NCBI GenBank assembly: GCA_032358255.1
Contig: JAULBX010017747.1
Span: 1-64,000 of the forward strand
Length of the DNA: 64,000 nt
DNA from: Heterotrichella gracilis
Taxonomy: Eukaryota > Sar > Xanthophyceae > Tribonematales > Xanthonemataceae
Reading direction: 5' to 3'
Below the pieces are notes generated by a model, which saw only the letters and a list, made by a program, of their open reading frames with translations, was not told the origin of the DNA and did not search any database. Shown one piece after another: positions 41,101 through 62,218 of this stretch. The stretch's first letter is position 1; the number at the start of each line of letters is the position of its first letter. The position numbers and the translations under genes were made by a program.

Positions 41101-44007
41101 GTGGCTTCCGACCTATCAGCAAGGTGCGCATTCAATGTACCGCAGAAATGATGTGTAGCCCGCTAAACCTGTGCACTTGTATCTGGATGTGGTGATTGTT
41201 TCCTATATGGTTGATATCTGGTGTTGATGGCAATTGTGGGGTGGTTTAAAGCACATGTTCCATGTGCAAGCTCCGTTCTGTCATTGCGCCCTGCCAGTAT
41301 GTTGCTCAGTGATCCCAGGCATGCGCGCTCTGTCTCCTGCCAGATGCCAAATGCCAATCTTGGCAACCCATGATGGCGGCCATGGTCAATGATGCATCTG
41401 CACACATCCAAAACAACCTATACGTTGTAAAATGCCCATGTTTTCCTCCACCCAGGCGCGTGACGCTGCACCTCATCCACACTGAAGACACCCCAGAGGA
41501 AGACGTCAAGGCATGCATCGAGTGCTGGTGCTTTGGGGACCAGCGGCGCATTGCTGCCGGCAACCTGTTTTGCTGCCACACGTGCCCTGTGGAGGCTGCC
41601 CCACAACCTGTACCGCCCAGGATGGTACATCTGCAGGTACAGAATGTGGAAAAGCGGGTTTCCCCAGGGGTTTCCCATGCATTATGTCTGTGTGCACCCA
41701 CTAACCAGACCAGGTCTGCAACAGGCACTGTAACAGGCAAGATCAAGTGCAGGCTGAAGTTGTGCCATGTGTCCCTGCAGTTCAAGGTGCAGTACACGTT
41801 GGTGGATGCGGCCCGTGACGACCTCCGTCCAGTAATTTCCCGCATGATCGACATCCCCGGCCAGGAGGGCTTTGTGACCGAGTACGATGTGTTCAAGGTT
41901 GGGCCAGGGGCGAACGATACGATTGAGTTGGAGACGGCGGTGGATGAACTGTGCCCACAGAGCCAGGCCTTCAGCATTGTGGGCTGCTTGGGGCACCTGC
42001 ACACCGGTGAGACATCTGCCAGTGATTGAATCAAATGAATATGCTAGAAATTTTGCATTTTCTTTAATATATGTGGCCGTTACAGGAGAATGTATCAAGT
42101 GATATATTTAAGTCCTCTTGGCTGTTTACATCATGTAAGGTACATGCATTCCAGCAGTACAGCAGTACAGGTTAGACATGGCATGCATGGATTGCAACTG
42201 CTTCCTTCACGCAAGTATAATTTGTGTATCAATTGTTACAGACTAGCAACAGCAGTGAAGCATAGCTATATTTTTGGTATAGCCTATACCCATGTAGATG
42301 TGATCTGGTAGGTACGTGCCAAGCATACCTCGCCACACAGGCAGTCCCCTACCCCCCTCTGTCAGTACCCTCAACCCTTCACATTCCCACCACCAGGCGG
42401 CGAGTGCGTGCGCATGTACGACGTCGACACAGGCGACCTCATCTGCGACTCGTGCGCTGTGTATGGGCAGCGCGAGGGGGTGGCTGGGGACGAGCTGGGC
42501 CACCTGGTGGAGATGCCGCTCAACTTGGTGCAGGAGCCGTACATTGTCCAGCCTGGGCAGGTGCTGCGAATCACGGCAACCTACGACGCTTCGGACAACT
42601 ACTTTGGTAAACCCTGAACCCTACACCCTTTATATGGGGAATTTTAATGCAGTGGATGTCGCGCTGGGGTTGTGTGCTGTCAGAACGAGACATGTCGCCT
42701 CATCAGATTCATTGCTTGGCTTTATGTGCATTGCAATTGAGCAGTGCAAGCGGCGGAGTTTTGGCGCTTGTAAACCTGTTTGTGCTGTGCATTGGGCGGC
42801 ATCTTGGTCGGTGGTTAGCCCTGCATGCGGGCTCTTGAATCCAGTGTGTCCACCAACCTTAGTGTGCCCTAGAGGCGCTTGAACCGGGTGTGTACATCAA
42901 CCATGGTGTCCCTGGATGCAGGCGTGATGGCCCTCGCCATCCTGTACCTCGCTGACTTTGACACCACCGAGTGCCCCTCCCTGGTCATGGCTGGCACCGT
43001 TACCCAGCCCATGTGGGACCAAGCGGTGCAGTCAGCCAGGCAGCCAGGAGGAAGGGGTGTGGTTGAGCCAGCGGCAGGGACCTCAGAAGCATCCGTTGGT
43101 CCGTCGCCGGATGACATGATGGGGCGCTACCCTGTGCTGGCCACGCTGACAAGCAAGTGCCAGGGGAAGTACCAGGAGGTGAGGGCCAGCGCATGGAACA
43201 ATTATTTATTATTATTATTGTTATTGTGTGTTATAAGCGTTCCGGCACAAAGCCAGATCAGCATGGAAGAATGGGATGGATGATGGGATAGGGGATTTAT
43301 GCCGAGCATCGGATGTGTCGGTGGCAGTCTCTTATGATCAGCCATCAATTCAACACCTGAAATAGCCAAACATTTTAATTTTGTTGCTTACAAAATATAT
43401 TTAATCAGCAAACATGTGGGATTGGACTGTCACAATCTAGAGTGGTGGGTGCAGTTGCACAAGTTATTGAGTAAACACCAGTTTCTTCACAAACTTTGAG
43501 GGTCTATTCGATTTTGGTGCAAAACTGCCTGACAGGTACAGTGCATGCAGCCCAATGCCTACCCTGATCTGCACAGAATTTGATCTGTCTTTGCTTACTG
43601 CCTTGAAATGGTCATCTGCCACTAGTCACACAAATTTGCATTGCGCGCAGATGTTCTCTGCCTGCAGCGCCTACGCCCAGGATGTGAGTGGAGCCAACAG
43701 CAGCCAGCTCATCACCTCCTCGACCTGCTGCATGCTGGGGACCCTCCCCGTGTACGTTGATCGGCAGGCTTGCTTATGCCCCCTGGTCAACCTGGTCATT
43801 GGCTCTAGTGGGGGTGCTGAATCAGTGAAGACAGACCCAGGCAACCTGAAGAGTGGGGGAGGTACTGGTACATTGGTTGCCTCGGCAGCAAACTTGTTGG
43901 CATGGATGGCGCCTGTGGGAAGGGGATGCCTGAACACGTTTGGGAGTGGTGGGAGTGGTGGGGATGGGGGTTCTGGAGACCTGCTGTCGTTCATCGGGGC
44001 GTGTTGA
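38103..44007 (+). CDS. Secreted phytocyanin-like domain fused to SURNod19 domain
   Basis: Ten exons: 38103-38258, 39083-39305, 39560-39738, 40396-40512, 40987-41123, 41456-41636, 41781-42006, 42397-42606, 42922-43178 and 43651-44007, in phase, 680 aa. A signal peptide (residues 1-21, LQLLLFAAFSE) leads into a cupredoxin domain, about 25-120. Its copper ligands are visible: His61 (GYHDVW), Cys103, His108 and Met113 (CSVAEHCLAGM), with Cys71 and Cys109 placed for the phytocyanin disulfide. After a linker, residues about 185-560 match plant stress up-regulated Nod19 proteins: LTEVYVHHGW, the Cys-rich CIECWCF and LFCCHTC, GCLGHLHTGG, and PGQVLRITATYDAS before GVMALAILYLADFD. The tail is Gly/Ser-rich. 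Likely extracellular, copper-binding; enzymatic role unknown. The intron after 39738 needs a GC donor (CAG|GCAAGG); otherwise the frame stops at 39756 and this would be two genes. Confidence 0.84.
38574..38650. repeat. Perfect 29-bp inverted repeat in cupredoxin intron
   Basis: 38574-38602 is the exact reverse complement of 38622-38650, with a 19-base loop. It lies in the first intron of the cupredoxin-SURNod19 gene. Such a perfect stem is young, or kept, and could be a MITE or small-RNA precursor. Confidence 0.93.
39381..39426. repeat. Short hairpin in cupredoxin intron
   Basis: AAGGGTAATAGGATAATAAT faces ATTATCTTATTACCCTT; a near-perfect stem of about 18 bp. Confidence 0.8.
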
Positions 44008-45572
44008 GGGTAACAGTGACTGAAGGGCTGTCAGCGTTAGCCAGAATAATTATGAGCAGAGAGGTTATAACTATCAGCAGGGGAGAATATTATAATATCT
44101 ACCTCATCACTACCGTTAATGGCTAGTAAAATAATTATCTTGGCTCAGCCGGGCTGGGGTTTTATTATCCGTTTTTGTACTGTATGGGAGATTACAGCTT
44201 GATGCCACATATTTTTGTCTCCCGTCAAGAATTCAGTAAGGTAGCTAGGGTCCTGGGAGAAGAACCCTCTGCAGGGCAGGTTGGCACAGACTGATTACAG
44301 TGTGAAGGGGTATTACAAAACGGTTTGGGAGGTTCGTGGGCAGCGAAGTTCTTTATGAAATAACATTGCAGTTTCATTTATTTTTGACGAATAAGTCCCG
44401 CATTGCCAATCTTTCCCGTCAGGATGATCAACACCCTCTCAGACTGGCATTACCTGCAGATCATCTACCGTATATGATAGTATCATGAATCATATCTGAT
44501 AGCTGATTCCGGTAGGAGGCTCATATCATATACCATAATGGCAGCTCCATCTAGTTTAATTTATCCGTCGGAGGCTCCCATGGTATGGTCAAGTTGGCAA
44601 CTCAGTAACTGCCAACTGCTGCAGTCTGCCAGACGGTCGATAAATGCCACAGTGATTCAATTTGAATCTGTAATTACTGGTAACATCGTCAATCCATGTA
44701 GCAGTTGAAAATATGCGGGTTGTCGAACTTCGAGTGTCTGGCCTGGTGAGCACACTGTTGGTGTCAGACAACCAAAGCCAGGCTAGTCCCGTGTAACCAC
44801 TTCCTTTCTTTCAAAGCTTCTCGCTGGCAGGTCATCACGGTAAACATTTTGATCGGCCATGGTTTGAGAAGGGATGCTGGATAATCAAACGGGAGAAAAC
44901 ACTGATGCAAGACCCACATCTCACTCAAAATTCTACATCACCCAGCGCATGCCAACAATACAGGGGCAATCGGCTACATCCGGTGTCATACGTGGATTTG
45001 AGGCTGGGTTTGACTCTGGGTTGACGACACATCAATCTAGCACCACAGGCAAAGAGAGCAGACTCCTGACAAAAAAAGGGACATTGAAACCTCCTGCAAA
45101 CCCTGTTACGGACATATCAAAAGCGTTCTAAAAAGGCACAGCCTGCTTTGTTACCATCATGCCACGCCTCCAAACTCCCCCCATTCTCATCTCTAACATG
45201 TAGCGACACTTCCGACCTTACTCCATCTCAATGGCTGGCCAACAACCCTCATGCAGCGGAACCAGTGTCCATAAATGCGACACTATATATGCCAGTACAT
45301 TCCAACCAATCTGACATGACATGCAGGCAAGTGACCCTTAGTAAATGGCCCCCACGGTATACCACCCCGATACTGTTGCTGGTTGTGGCTGTTGTTGTTG
45401 TACAGGGCGCCAAATGTCTTGCAGACAAACTGCCCCAGGGGTTTGGCGGTTTGTGGGGTAAGGGGCTCATAAGTTACCACCCCAAAGCTGAAGCTGCTGC
45501 TGGCCCAGGGCGCCAGATGGCTTTGCAACCCATTGCAACAGACTGGCATGCACAGGTGTGTGGGTAAAGGGC
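44008..45572. other. Convergent 3' region, cupredoxin-SURNod19 / JmjC
   Basis: AT-rich and mostly featureless up to 45130, with an 85-codon ATG frame (44874-45131) of no recognised family that I do not call. Its right end (45330-45572) is made of diverged copies of the last JmjC exon's edge, listed separately. Confidence 0.45.

Positions 45573-45590
<18 letters not shown>
45340..45590 (-). repeat. Two extra diverged copies of the last JmjC exon's 3' edge
   Basis: Three successive units each carry a TACCACCCC core, a CTG/TTG-rich stretch and, in two, CAGGGCGCCA: about 45335-45455, 45456-45565 and the genuine exon end from 45566. The extra units lie after the stop codon, so tandem growth here is in the 3' UTR rather than an intron. 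Confidence 0.65.
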
Positions 45591-54727
<9,137 letters not shown>

Positions 54728-55362
54728 TGCGCCCGTCCCACGCCGCAGATTCTCCTATCTACCTTCAAGCACCCACGGCAGTAGTACGCCACAGACATGG
54801 GGCTGCTCCTGTAAGCATTCCTCTCGGTTCAGCGTGCCTGCACGCTGCTTTCAAACCTAGTCCCCGAACCGGTGAGGCTCCTCGCGAGGGAAGACGCGTT
54901 ATTCAAACCTGCCACGGACTGCTGACCGCCTCTCGATGCAAACTCAAAACCATGCCACACGAGCGGTGCACGAGCCAGCAGCAGTGGGGACAAAGACGGG
55001 CGAGCGATGGGAGCAACAGGCTTTTCGCTGCACCTCTGCACCAAAAGAGTCTGCAGCAGCTGGTGCTGCAACAAATCGAGGGGAGCATCATATAGGTTCC
55101 TCCTCGCACACTCGGGGCAGTGCCAGCTAAGCACAAATTTAATTAGATGGCTATTTTTGCAGTGGCGACCACCATTTATAATACAAGCGTTTCACCTTGT
55201 GTGCGGACTTGGTAGCAGTGATATCAATAGCAAGGCTTGCCAAGGTTGAAGAACCCAGTGCATTGATACCTTCCCTTTGGACCACCGATCGTCGCAAGGA
55301 GCTGCTTCCTGACGTGGGGGCAGTGGTGAACCGTTTGAACTCGCACCAACCCCAGCTGCAAA
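54728..55362. promoter_or_regulatory. Divergent promoter region, JmjC / PUB gene
   Basis: About 630 bases between the start codons. A TATA-like TTTATAAT at 55175-55182 lies about 185 bases before the PUB start. Otherwise only position supports promoter function. Confidence 0.4.
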
Positions 55363-56162
55363 ATGGGCTACGCAGGTCAGTGTATGGTGTGTGGCATATG
55401 CAGCTTTTGTGCTTCTTCTGTTTGCACGAAAACTGACCACTTTATGTGTTGCGTCTGCAGGCTATGTCCCGGCCAAACTACCACCCAGCAAGCTCACACC
55501 CTTCCAAGCTTCCCTCAAGCTAATTCAAAACCTAGACACGTTGGAGATCCTTGGGAAGCTCATAAAGAACGTGGTTATCAACCCCACTGAAGAGAAGTAC
55601 AAGAAAATCCGACTGACCAACGCCAAGATCCAATCTGCAGTCGTGGAGGTGTCTGGTGCCCTCGATGCACTGTTGGCCCTGGGGTGGGTGTTTGATCCAG
55701 AAGACGAGGCAAACCTTGTTGTCCCCAAGGGTGTCAAGCTGACAATGGCAGAGGTAAGCAGGGTTCAATTGCGAGCAGAGGGCGTGGTGTGTGGTTTGAG
55801 GTTGTGTGTGTGCTGGTGCCATTGCAGGGCCAGTTGTTTTGACGTGTGTTTGTGTATGCTTTCAAACTGTGGGTACTGGGTTGTTTGGTTCTGAAGCTGA
55901 AAACAACTCTGTGCAGGTGAGGGAGATTGAGGACACCAAGGACAGGTTGAAAAAGGAACTGGCCAGGCACATCAGCAGGAGCTCATCCTCATCCTCGATA
56001 AGGAACGAGGAGCAGGAGAAGTTGAAAGCTCAGCTGGAGGCAGACAAGCTGGAGCGTGCAGCACGCGACCCTGTGGACAAGGCCAGCAAGGCGCAGCCAC
56101 TGGGGCCTGGCACCATGAAGACAGCAGGCGACGCTGGCCTGACCGGGGGAGGCTGCTGCTGA
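55363..56162 (+). CDS. PUB-domain protein (p97/CDC48-adaptor type), 183 aa
   Basis: Three exons: 55363-55375, 55461-55753 and 55917-56162, in phase. The 13-base first exon gives ATG GGC TAC GCA G. The PUB domain fills about residues 18-98 (LKLIQNLDTLEILGKLI, YKKIRLTNAKIQ, LLALGWVFDPED). PUB (PNGase/UBA or UBX-associated) domains bind the C-terminal tail of the AAA-ATPase p97/CDC48, linking it to ubiquitin-dependent degradation or peptide N-glycanase. Next comes a short charged helix with a run of serines (HISRSSSSSSIRNEEQEKL) and a Gly-rich end GGGCC. No UBX, UBA or transglutaminase domain follows, so it is shorter than UBXN6 or PNGase. The CC end could be lipidated, which is only a guess. 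It stands head to head with the JmjC gene. Two TGTAA elements lie about 420 bases after the stop. Confidence 0.88.
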
Positions 56163-56577
56163 AGCCGCTGGAACAACACCACTTGATACAATTCGTCACT
56201 TTCATCATATTCTTTCAGCGCCCTTCCATAGCATGATGGGGCACAAGTGATATCCCCGTGGGTAGCTGAGAAGTGCTGTTACAGTACTTCAGTGATTGCA
56301 ATTCTACCTTATGCCCGCTACCGTGTAGCGGTTGTTCCTGTATTTGTATCTGCTGCGAGGGCTAGGCCGCAGCTTTGGACTGCAGTTTTAGGCAGCTTCA
56401 CTTTGCTGTACCATTTTCAGTCTATTGACTACCCCCGGGCATGCACGTGAATGCCAGATTCAGTGATATTATTTGAATTTGTACTCAACTGATGAGCAGC
56501 ACAAAACAAGTATTCGTGGCCGCCCATTGCAAGGCAATAAACACTGTCAGCGGGAAGTAAACTCAGCGTTCACATTG

Positions 56578-56595
56578 TGTAAGGGATATGTGTAA
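56578..56595 (+). terminator. Two TGTAA poly(A) signals, PUB gene
   Basis: TGTAA at 56578-56582 and 56591-56595, about 420 bases after the PUB stop codon. Confidence 0.4.
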
Positions 56596-56811
56596 CCGAA
56601 TCAGACTCAACACCAAAGTTCAATATGTCTCAAACTGAAGCCAGCACCCAATGGTCTGAGTCAGCTTACAACCAATTGCAAGGTGCAGATCCAACCAACC
56701 CACGTGTTCGGCATCCACGACAGGCCCCAGCATTCACCCCCACAATTATGCTTCCTCACACCACTGACAAGGGGCGCAACTGGTCGGCATTGATGGCACA
56801 GCAGTTCACTC

Positions 56812-56816
56812 TTACA
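56812..56816 (-). terminator. TGTAA poly(A) signal, RF1 gene
   Basis: Minus-strand TGTAA 44 bases after the RF1 stop; a second lies near 56666. Confidence 0.35.
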
Positions 56817-56859
56817 GCGCTGTGTCCAGTCCTTTGCATTGCCCACTTTGACTCGAGAG

Positions 56860-59800
56860 TTAATCCGCCAGACTCGCCAGCATCTGCGTCTGGTAGTGCA
56901 CCCCCAGCGCCCCAATGAACACATCCAGCCGCTCCCCGCCCAGCACCTCCTCGATGCCGTGCTCCGTGACACCCACCCGGTGGTCCGTCACCCGGCCCTG
57001 CGGGAAGTTGTAGGTCCGAATGCGCTCCGACCGGTCCCCGCTGCCCATCTGGCCCTTGCGGTCCTTTGAGAGCGCCTGCATGCGCCGCTGCCTGCATCCA
57101 TGGCAGGGCAATCAATCAGCCAGGCCCATGTGGGCCATTGTTGCATCGCATGCATGGGGACACTGTCATGTCATTCCAGATTCATGCAGAGCGTTGCCAT
57201 GTCAACTCAGGCCCATGCATGTAAGCCCCAAACCCTTACTATGGATGGAGTCGTTTGGTTAAGTTGCCAACTAGGCTCGCACATTGATGAAAGTGTGGAC
57301 ATGCATGGCACGTCATTGGCAACGCTGCATGGGCGGAAACTTTCTCATCTTAGATAACGCTGCCTCACATGCTCACCACCCACTGCCGAGACATTTACCC
57401 AGCGTGCGTATCCCTGCCCCACCACTGCCCCTGCACAGAAAGCACAAGCAGCCCAACACCACAATCGCCCTTGCACACCCCACCACATGCCACACCGCCC
57501 ACACCCACCCACCCCCGCCGCGCACCTCTCCTGCTCAAACAGCCTTGCGCGCAGCACCTTGAGCGCCTTGGCCTTGTTCTTGTGCTGGGACCGCTCGTCC
57601 TGGGAAGAGGGGGCCGCCAAAACTAATTAAAAGGGGCAAGCAACAGCAACATCAATTGCGTTTGTTTTTGGTCAATAAGTGTTGTCAGCTGCAACTGTAG
57701 GCTACACAATGTACGTTAGCAGCCAATGCATGCATGCACCCACACCCACACCCAATTGCGATGATCATAATACTTGAACATGTCTGTGGCTAATGCAGAA
57801 GAATTTGCTTCATGAGAATTATTAGTGATTTCCACGACATTGGCCCCCACCTGTATGGACACCACCAGGCCGGATGGCACATGCGTGATGCGCACAGCGC
57901 TGTCTGTGCAGTTGACGTGCTGCCCACCCGCGCCACTGGAGCGGTAGGTGTCGATGCGCAGGTCCACGTCCTTGATCTCAATGTCTACCTGCATGGGTGG
58001 GTGGGGGTGGGGGATGGGTTGGAATTGGCGGGGGATGCGGGGTGAATGCGCAATTTTCTCAACGTCACCCTGCTTGAAGGATGGGTGGGAATTGCGGGGG
58101 GGTGCAGCGTGAAAGGCGGTCCTTCTGCTACGCAATTCTGACATCGCAATTTACATCTTGTTGCAATATTTTTCTCATCTTGGACCAGCTCGTCCTAAGC
58201 CCAGTTTGGCTCACATGGCTGCACACCCACCTCGTCTGCCTGTGGCAGAATGGCCACCGTGGCCGCACTAGTGTGCACACGCCCGCTGGACTCCGTCACC
58301 GGCACACGCTGCACACACACACAAATATATATAATTCAGCACACACAAAACTCGAATTCAGCGCAATTCCATCCATGCCTGCAGCTTGATTCCCATCCTT
58401 CAAGCCCTTGACCACTGTAATCACCTCCCCTAGATCAACAACTTCCTCCACAACCACAGGCACAGGTGGCGGTGGGCCAGAAAGAAAAAAAACAGGCCAT
58501 TTACGTCTAGTTTATGCACATCCATATTGCAGTTCCACACCCTGGCTGAAGTGCTGCCTGAATCCCCTGCAGATTCACCCATCCATGGATGGCCGTGCAT
58601 GCGAGGGGGGGTCTCCTCACACCTTTAGCGAGGTGTAGAATTGCAAAATGGATGTTGATAAACAAGGATTAGAAAACCTACCACTGCCAGTGCCTATGGC
58701 GATGGGGGGACGTCTTCCACTTCCTTTCGCAGGTAACAGGTAATGGATATGGCACTTGAATCAAAATCACCAGTCTACAATTCCAAGGTTCACCTTCAGC
58801 CCAAGAGCCCCATGCACCTTGCCTTCCCCGGTGCCACCCATTACCTGCACTCGATGGATCCCGCTCTCGAATTTGAGCGCCCCAAAAATGGCCCCCGATC
58901 CCGAAATGGCCGCGCTCCCCGATTTGCACCCCCCGTGGTCCGACTCGGCCAGCTCCAGAATCTCATATTTCCACCCCTTGAGGGCGGCGTACTGCTGGTA
59001 CATGCGAAACAGGTCCATGGCAAACAGCGCAGCCTCGTCGCCCCCCGTCCCCGCGCGCACCTGCGCAGCCACCACCCCTTGGCGCATCAGCACCGGTGGC
59101 GCATGCGCCATGTGGCATGCCGGTAAATTTGCGCAAATGCGCCATGTCAGCAGAGCAGGGCAGGTTGCACCAACCACATTATGGTACAGCACACCGCACA
59201 TGATTCATGTCACACATGATTCGTGTGACATGCCCCGACCACGAGCTGCTCTATCATGCAGCTGCACAGGGAGAAAAACCACCCCCTCTTTGGGGTTGAG
59301 AGTTTGGCCAGTAGTACTAGTACACCCTGGCCGACGTACCTCTAGTACCACCCCCCTGTCATCCGCCTCGTCCTTGGGCACCAGAGACAGCAACAGGGAT
59401 TGCTCAAGGGTGGGGATCTGAGAGGGCGGAGGAGGAGGGGTTACTATTTTGCACGAGGAGAGCCCTAGGGCCTACAACACATAAGGGCCTACATGTCCAG
59501 GTGAACGCATGGTTGGTGGCCGCATGTATGTAACTATAGGTACAATCAGCAGGTAATAATAGACAGTATAACTTGTACTTCACACAATACTGTTGCTGCC
59601 TCTGACCCAGCTTGCCCATCATGGCACAGATACATGCTGCAGAATGGGATTGCATCAGATGTGATATAATGTGCCCAACATGCGACAGAATGGATTGCAA
59701 TAAAATGATGATTATTGCTGGAACTTCAAGGCCCTGTTTTCTATTTATCCTACTGGTACCGCTCATGTGTATGAAGCATATTTAACAGGTAGAACGGCAC

Positions 59801-60767
59801 ATGCGAAACATTCCAACGCCCACCTGCTTATGCAGCAGCGCCCTTTCCTCCTCAGCCATGCTGACCATCTCCCTGTCCCCCTTGGCCTCTGAAACCATGG
59901 CATCAAGCTCATCCACCTGGCAAGACACAACTACAATTACAATCACATTCACATTGTCAAATATTATGGCATCCTGGCCGTCCACACACGCACAATGCAG
60001 GAGGAGGGTCTACCCAGAACGCCCCGATAAAAGGGAAGCCACGTCAACGAGGGGTGTTGGCACAAAACCCAATCTGTAATGCAATGCAAATATGATGTTG
60101 TGCAAGGGTGCCCCAACCACTCCCTCCTCTTGCGCCGCCACGTGTTTAGGGTTCTGCCACTAGAGTTTTGCGCTAGGGTTTTTTGCTGGGGTTCCCTCTC
60201 ACCTCCCTTCTCTTCCTCCGTAGCGTGGCCAGCGCCTCCACTGTGGGCTGCAGGTCACTCAGCTCCTTGCCAAACTTTGCCAGCTGGATGGGGTGCAGGT
60301 TGGCGGAAGATTCGTCTGACAATGGGGAGAAGGTAGCAGTAAGGAAGGGTGTGGCGGTGTGGAGATATCCGTGAGGATGCAGTGCGTGTGTGGTGGGGGT
60401 GCGGGTGGTGGGGGGAAGCGTGGGGGATGCTGTGGAGTGGGCGCATGGTGGATGGGTCGGGTGCGGGGGCGACAACTAAGGTAGGCTTTAGGGTTTACCT
60501 GGCAGCTCCAAGCACAGATGTTTAGGGTTGAGGGTGTGGGGGTTTTTACCTGACAGCTCCATGCACAGCTGCTCATATCTGGATGTTATTCTGTCCAGCT
60601 GGGCCTCAAGGCCAGGGGTGAGGCGCACGGTAGGCACTGCAGCGGGGGGAAAGAAACCCTAAAACCCTTGCGGTATGAGCCAGGGAGGTCAAACCCTAAG
60701 CGCCACCTATGTCCGTCTCAGCAGGAAGGATGGCGGCACCATGTTGGCAAGCGAGGCAACATGGCAT
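56860..60767 (-). CDS. prfA: Organelle peptide chain release factor 1 (bacterial RF1 type)
   Basis: Reads UAA/UAG on organelle ribosomes and triggers peptide release. Exons: 60767-60707 (tentative), 60636-60550, 60315-60203, 59916-59824, 59417-59340, 59060-58845, 58308-58231, 57988-57851, 57599-57526 and 57091-56860; all in phase, 389 aa. The family marks are present in order: [30 protein letters not shown], the RF1-specific tripeptide PVT ([10 protein letters not shown]; PxT class), [10 protein letters not shown] with the catalytic GGQ, and the C-terminal [13 protein letters not shown] then [18 protein letters not shown]. The PxT tripeptide argues against RF2, which has SPF. The first exon gives only 19 residues before the conserved domain, short for a transit peptide, so plastid versus mitochondrial targeting and the true start are open. 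An echo of the exon end 60550-60570 sits at 60486-60510. A TGTAA on this strand lies 44 bases after the stop. Confidence 0.93.
60486..60510 (-). repeat. Exon-edge echo with donor, RF1 gene
   Basis: TTTACCTGGCAGCTCCAAGC repeats the donor edge at 60545-60564, with TTTAGGGTT in between. Confidence 0.8.
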
Positions 60768-62218
60768 GTCATTGAATTGTCAGAAACATTATGTTGAAGG
60801 AATGGTTGTGTCACTTGCCAGCTGCAAATCTCCTCACAGCAAGCTCCCACAGTGGGCGGTGGGCAGGGAAGGCTGTTTTGTGCAGGCTAGCGGGGCTCGT
60901 CCAAGCAGTTGGTTCAGTGAATGCCCTGTTCAATGCGACCAAAATTGGGTTTCAAGTTGCGCACCAGTGCCATGGAGCACAGGTTTGGACTAGTGGGTGG
61001 TGTCACCAGGCGGGGGGGTTGTACAGAGCAAGATGGCAATGAACAGTAGCATCGGTATGCAGACTTCTCACTACCACGTTGTTAGACGATGTAAGCAACA
61101 GCAAAGAACCCATATGGGCGACACTGCTTCCACATCAAGAGTCTAGCGCCAAGGCAATCACCACATGGCCACCGTGACCCACCTGCCGACAGGCCATGGC
61201 AAGGTTTTCCACACACTGCGTCCTTACCTCCAAGCAACCCCCGACGTCGTCCGCTGCGCTGCGAGCCTGCAGAGCACCTTGTGGGCACGTGCGCACCACA
61301 CCATGTTGCATGCATATATGTGTCACACCACACCGTCATGCATGCATATACATGTGTGGCACGGTGGCTAACGACGAGTAGTGATCCAGAGCAATGCCAG
61401 GTGTTTCAAAATCGACTACGTTGTCCAGACAGCGATGAGGTGGCTGTCGACGCGATAGAAGCAAGCCTATAGGCTGTATGCATGCATATGTATCCACGGC
61501 GGCTAGCGACGGGCAGTGATCTCAACGCATGCTAGCTACGACGACGTTGCATTCACAGTGAGATGCGCCTGACTCACGCGATAGAAGCGACCGAACAACG
61601 GCAGAGGTACATATGATTTATACCGGTAGTATGCAGACTCTTGACGTCAGAAGTAACCCGGTTTCGCCTCCGTGCGTGGTTTCCCGCGCTAAAATGTTGT
61701 AAATAAAGCTAGCTTCCATCAACTCCGCGTACAAGGTTTACACACGGTTGCGGTTCATAGTGTTTTCAGGCGCAACGCTTGGGTATTTATTATTCTCTGG
61801 AGCACAGACGCTTGATCCAGCAAGTTGCTCCGCACATGCTCATCAAGTACCATCGTTGTTGTCTAACGCAGCGAGCTCAACCTGGGGCCAAAGCTGTCTA
61901 CTCAGACGGTTGTGCATGGTGAAGCAGTCCGTTACAGCCCAGATCGAACTCTGACCGCGCCACGCGCTATTGGATCGTCCAGGACACCACCATTGGTTTT
62001 TCTTCCAAACAGCCCGTATGAAGTAAGCAAGTGGGTGTGGCCAGGAGGCCACACTCACCGCTTAAGATCACTGGACAGCACTCAAGGTTACAACAGTCCT
62101 GTGTTGGCAGCCCATGCCTGGCTCAACCCTTGGAGCTTGCGGTGTCAATGACCCCATCCACCCTCGTGTGGGGCCACCATCAGCCACCATGTAAAGCAGC
62201 GCCCTCAACCCATACACC
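60768..62218. promoter_or_regulatory. Divergent region, RF1 / membrane protein gene
   Basis: About 1.45 kb. It may hold a further RF1 5' exon that I could not find, and both promoters. A diverged two-copy tandem repeat fills 61336-61600. A 68-codon ATG frame at 61748 has no recognised domain and does not splice in phase in any way I could see. Confidence 0.35.
61336..61600. repeat. Diverged tandem duplication, about 140-base unit
   Basis: Unit one (about 61336-61474) and unit two (about 61477-61600) share CATGCATATAC/G, CGGNGGCTANCGACG, GCAGTGATC-like, ACGTTG and CGCGATAGAAGC in the same order. It lies in the RF1/membrane-gene divergent region. Confidence 0.7.

Larger units (their letters stand above)
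56163..56859. other. Convergent 3' region, PUB gene / RF1
   Basis: Seven hundred bases holding both 3' UTRs, with TGTAA elements on each strand listed separately. No gene seen. Confidence 0.5.

Noticed and set aside
44874-45131. 85-codon ATG frame between two convergent genes
   Set aside because: No homology recognised and no supporting signals; mentioned only in the spacer entry.
55197-55380. Upstream frame before the PUB domain as an extra N-terminal domain
   Set aside because: Its frame does not match the phase of the next exon; the short exon at 55363-55375 does.
61748-61954. 68-codon plus-strand ATG frame as first exon of the membrane-protein gene
   Set aside because: It does not join the later exons in phase, while ATG 62219 with a GTAGAG donor does.
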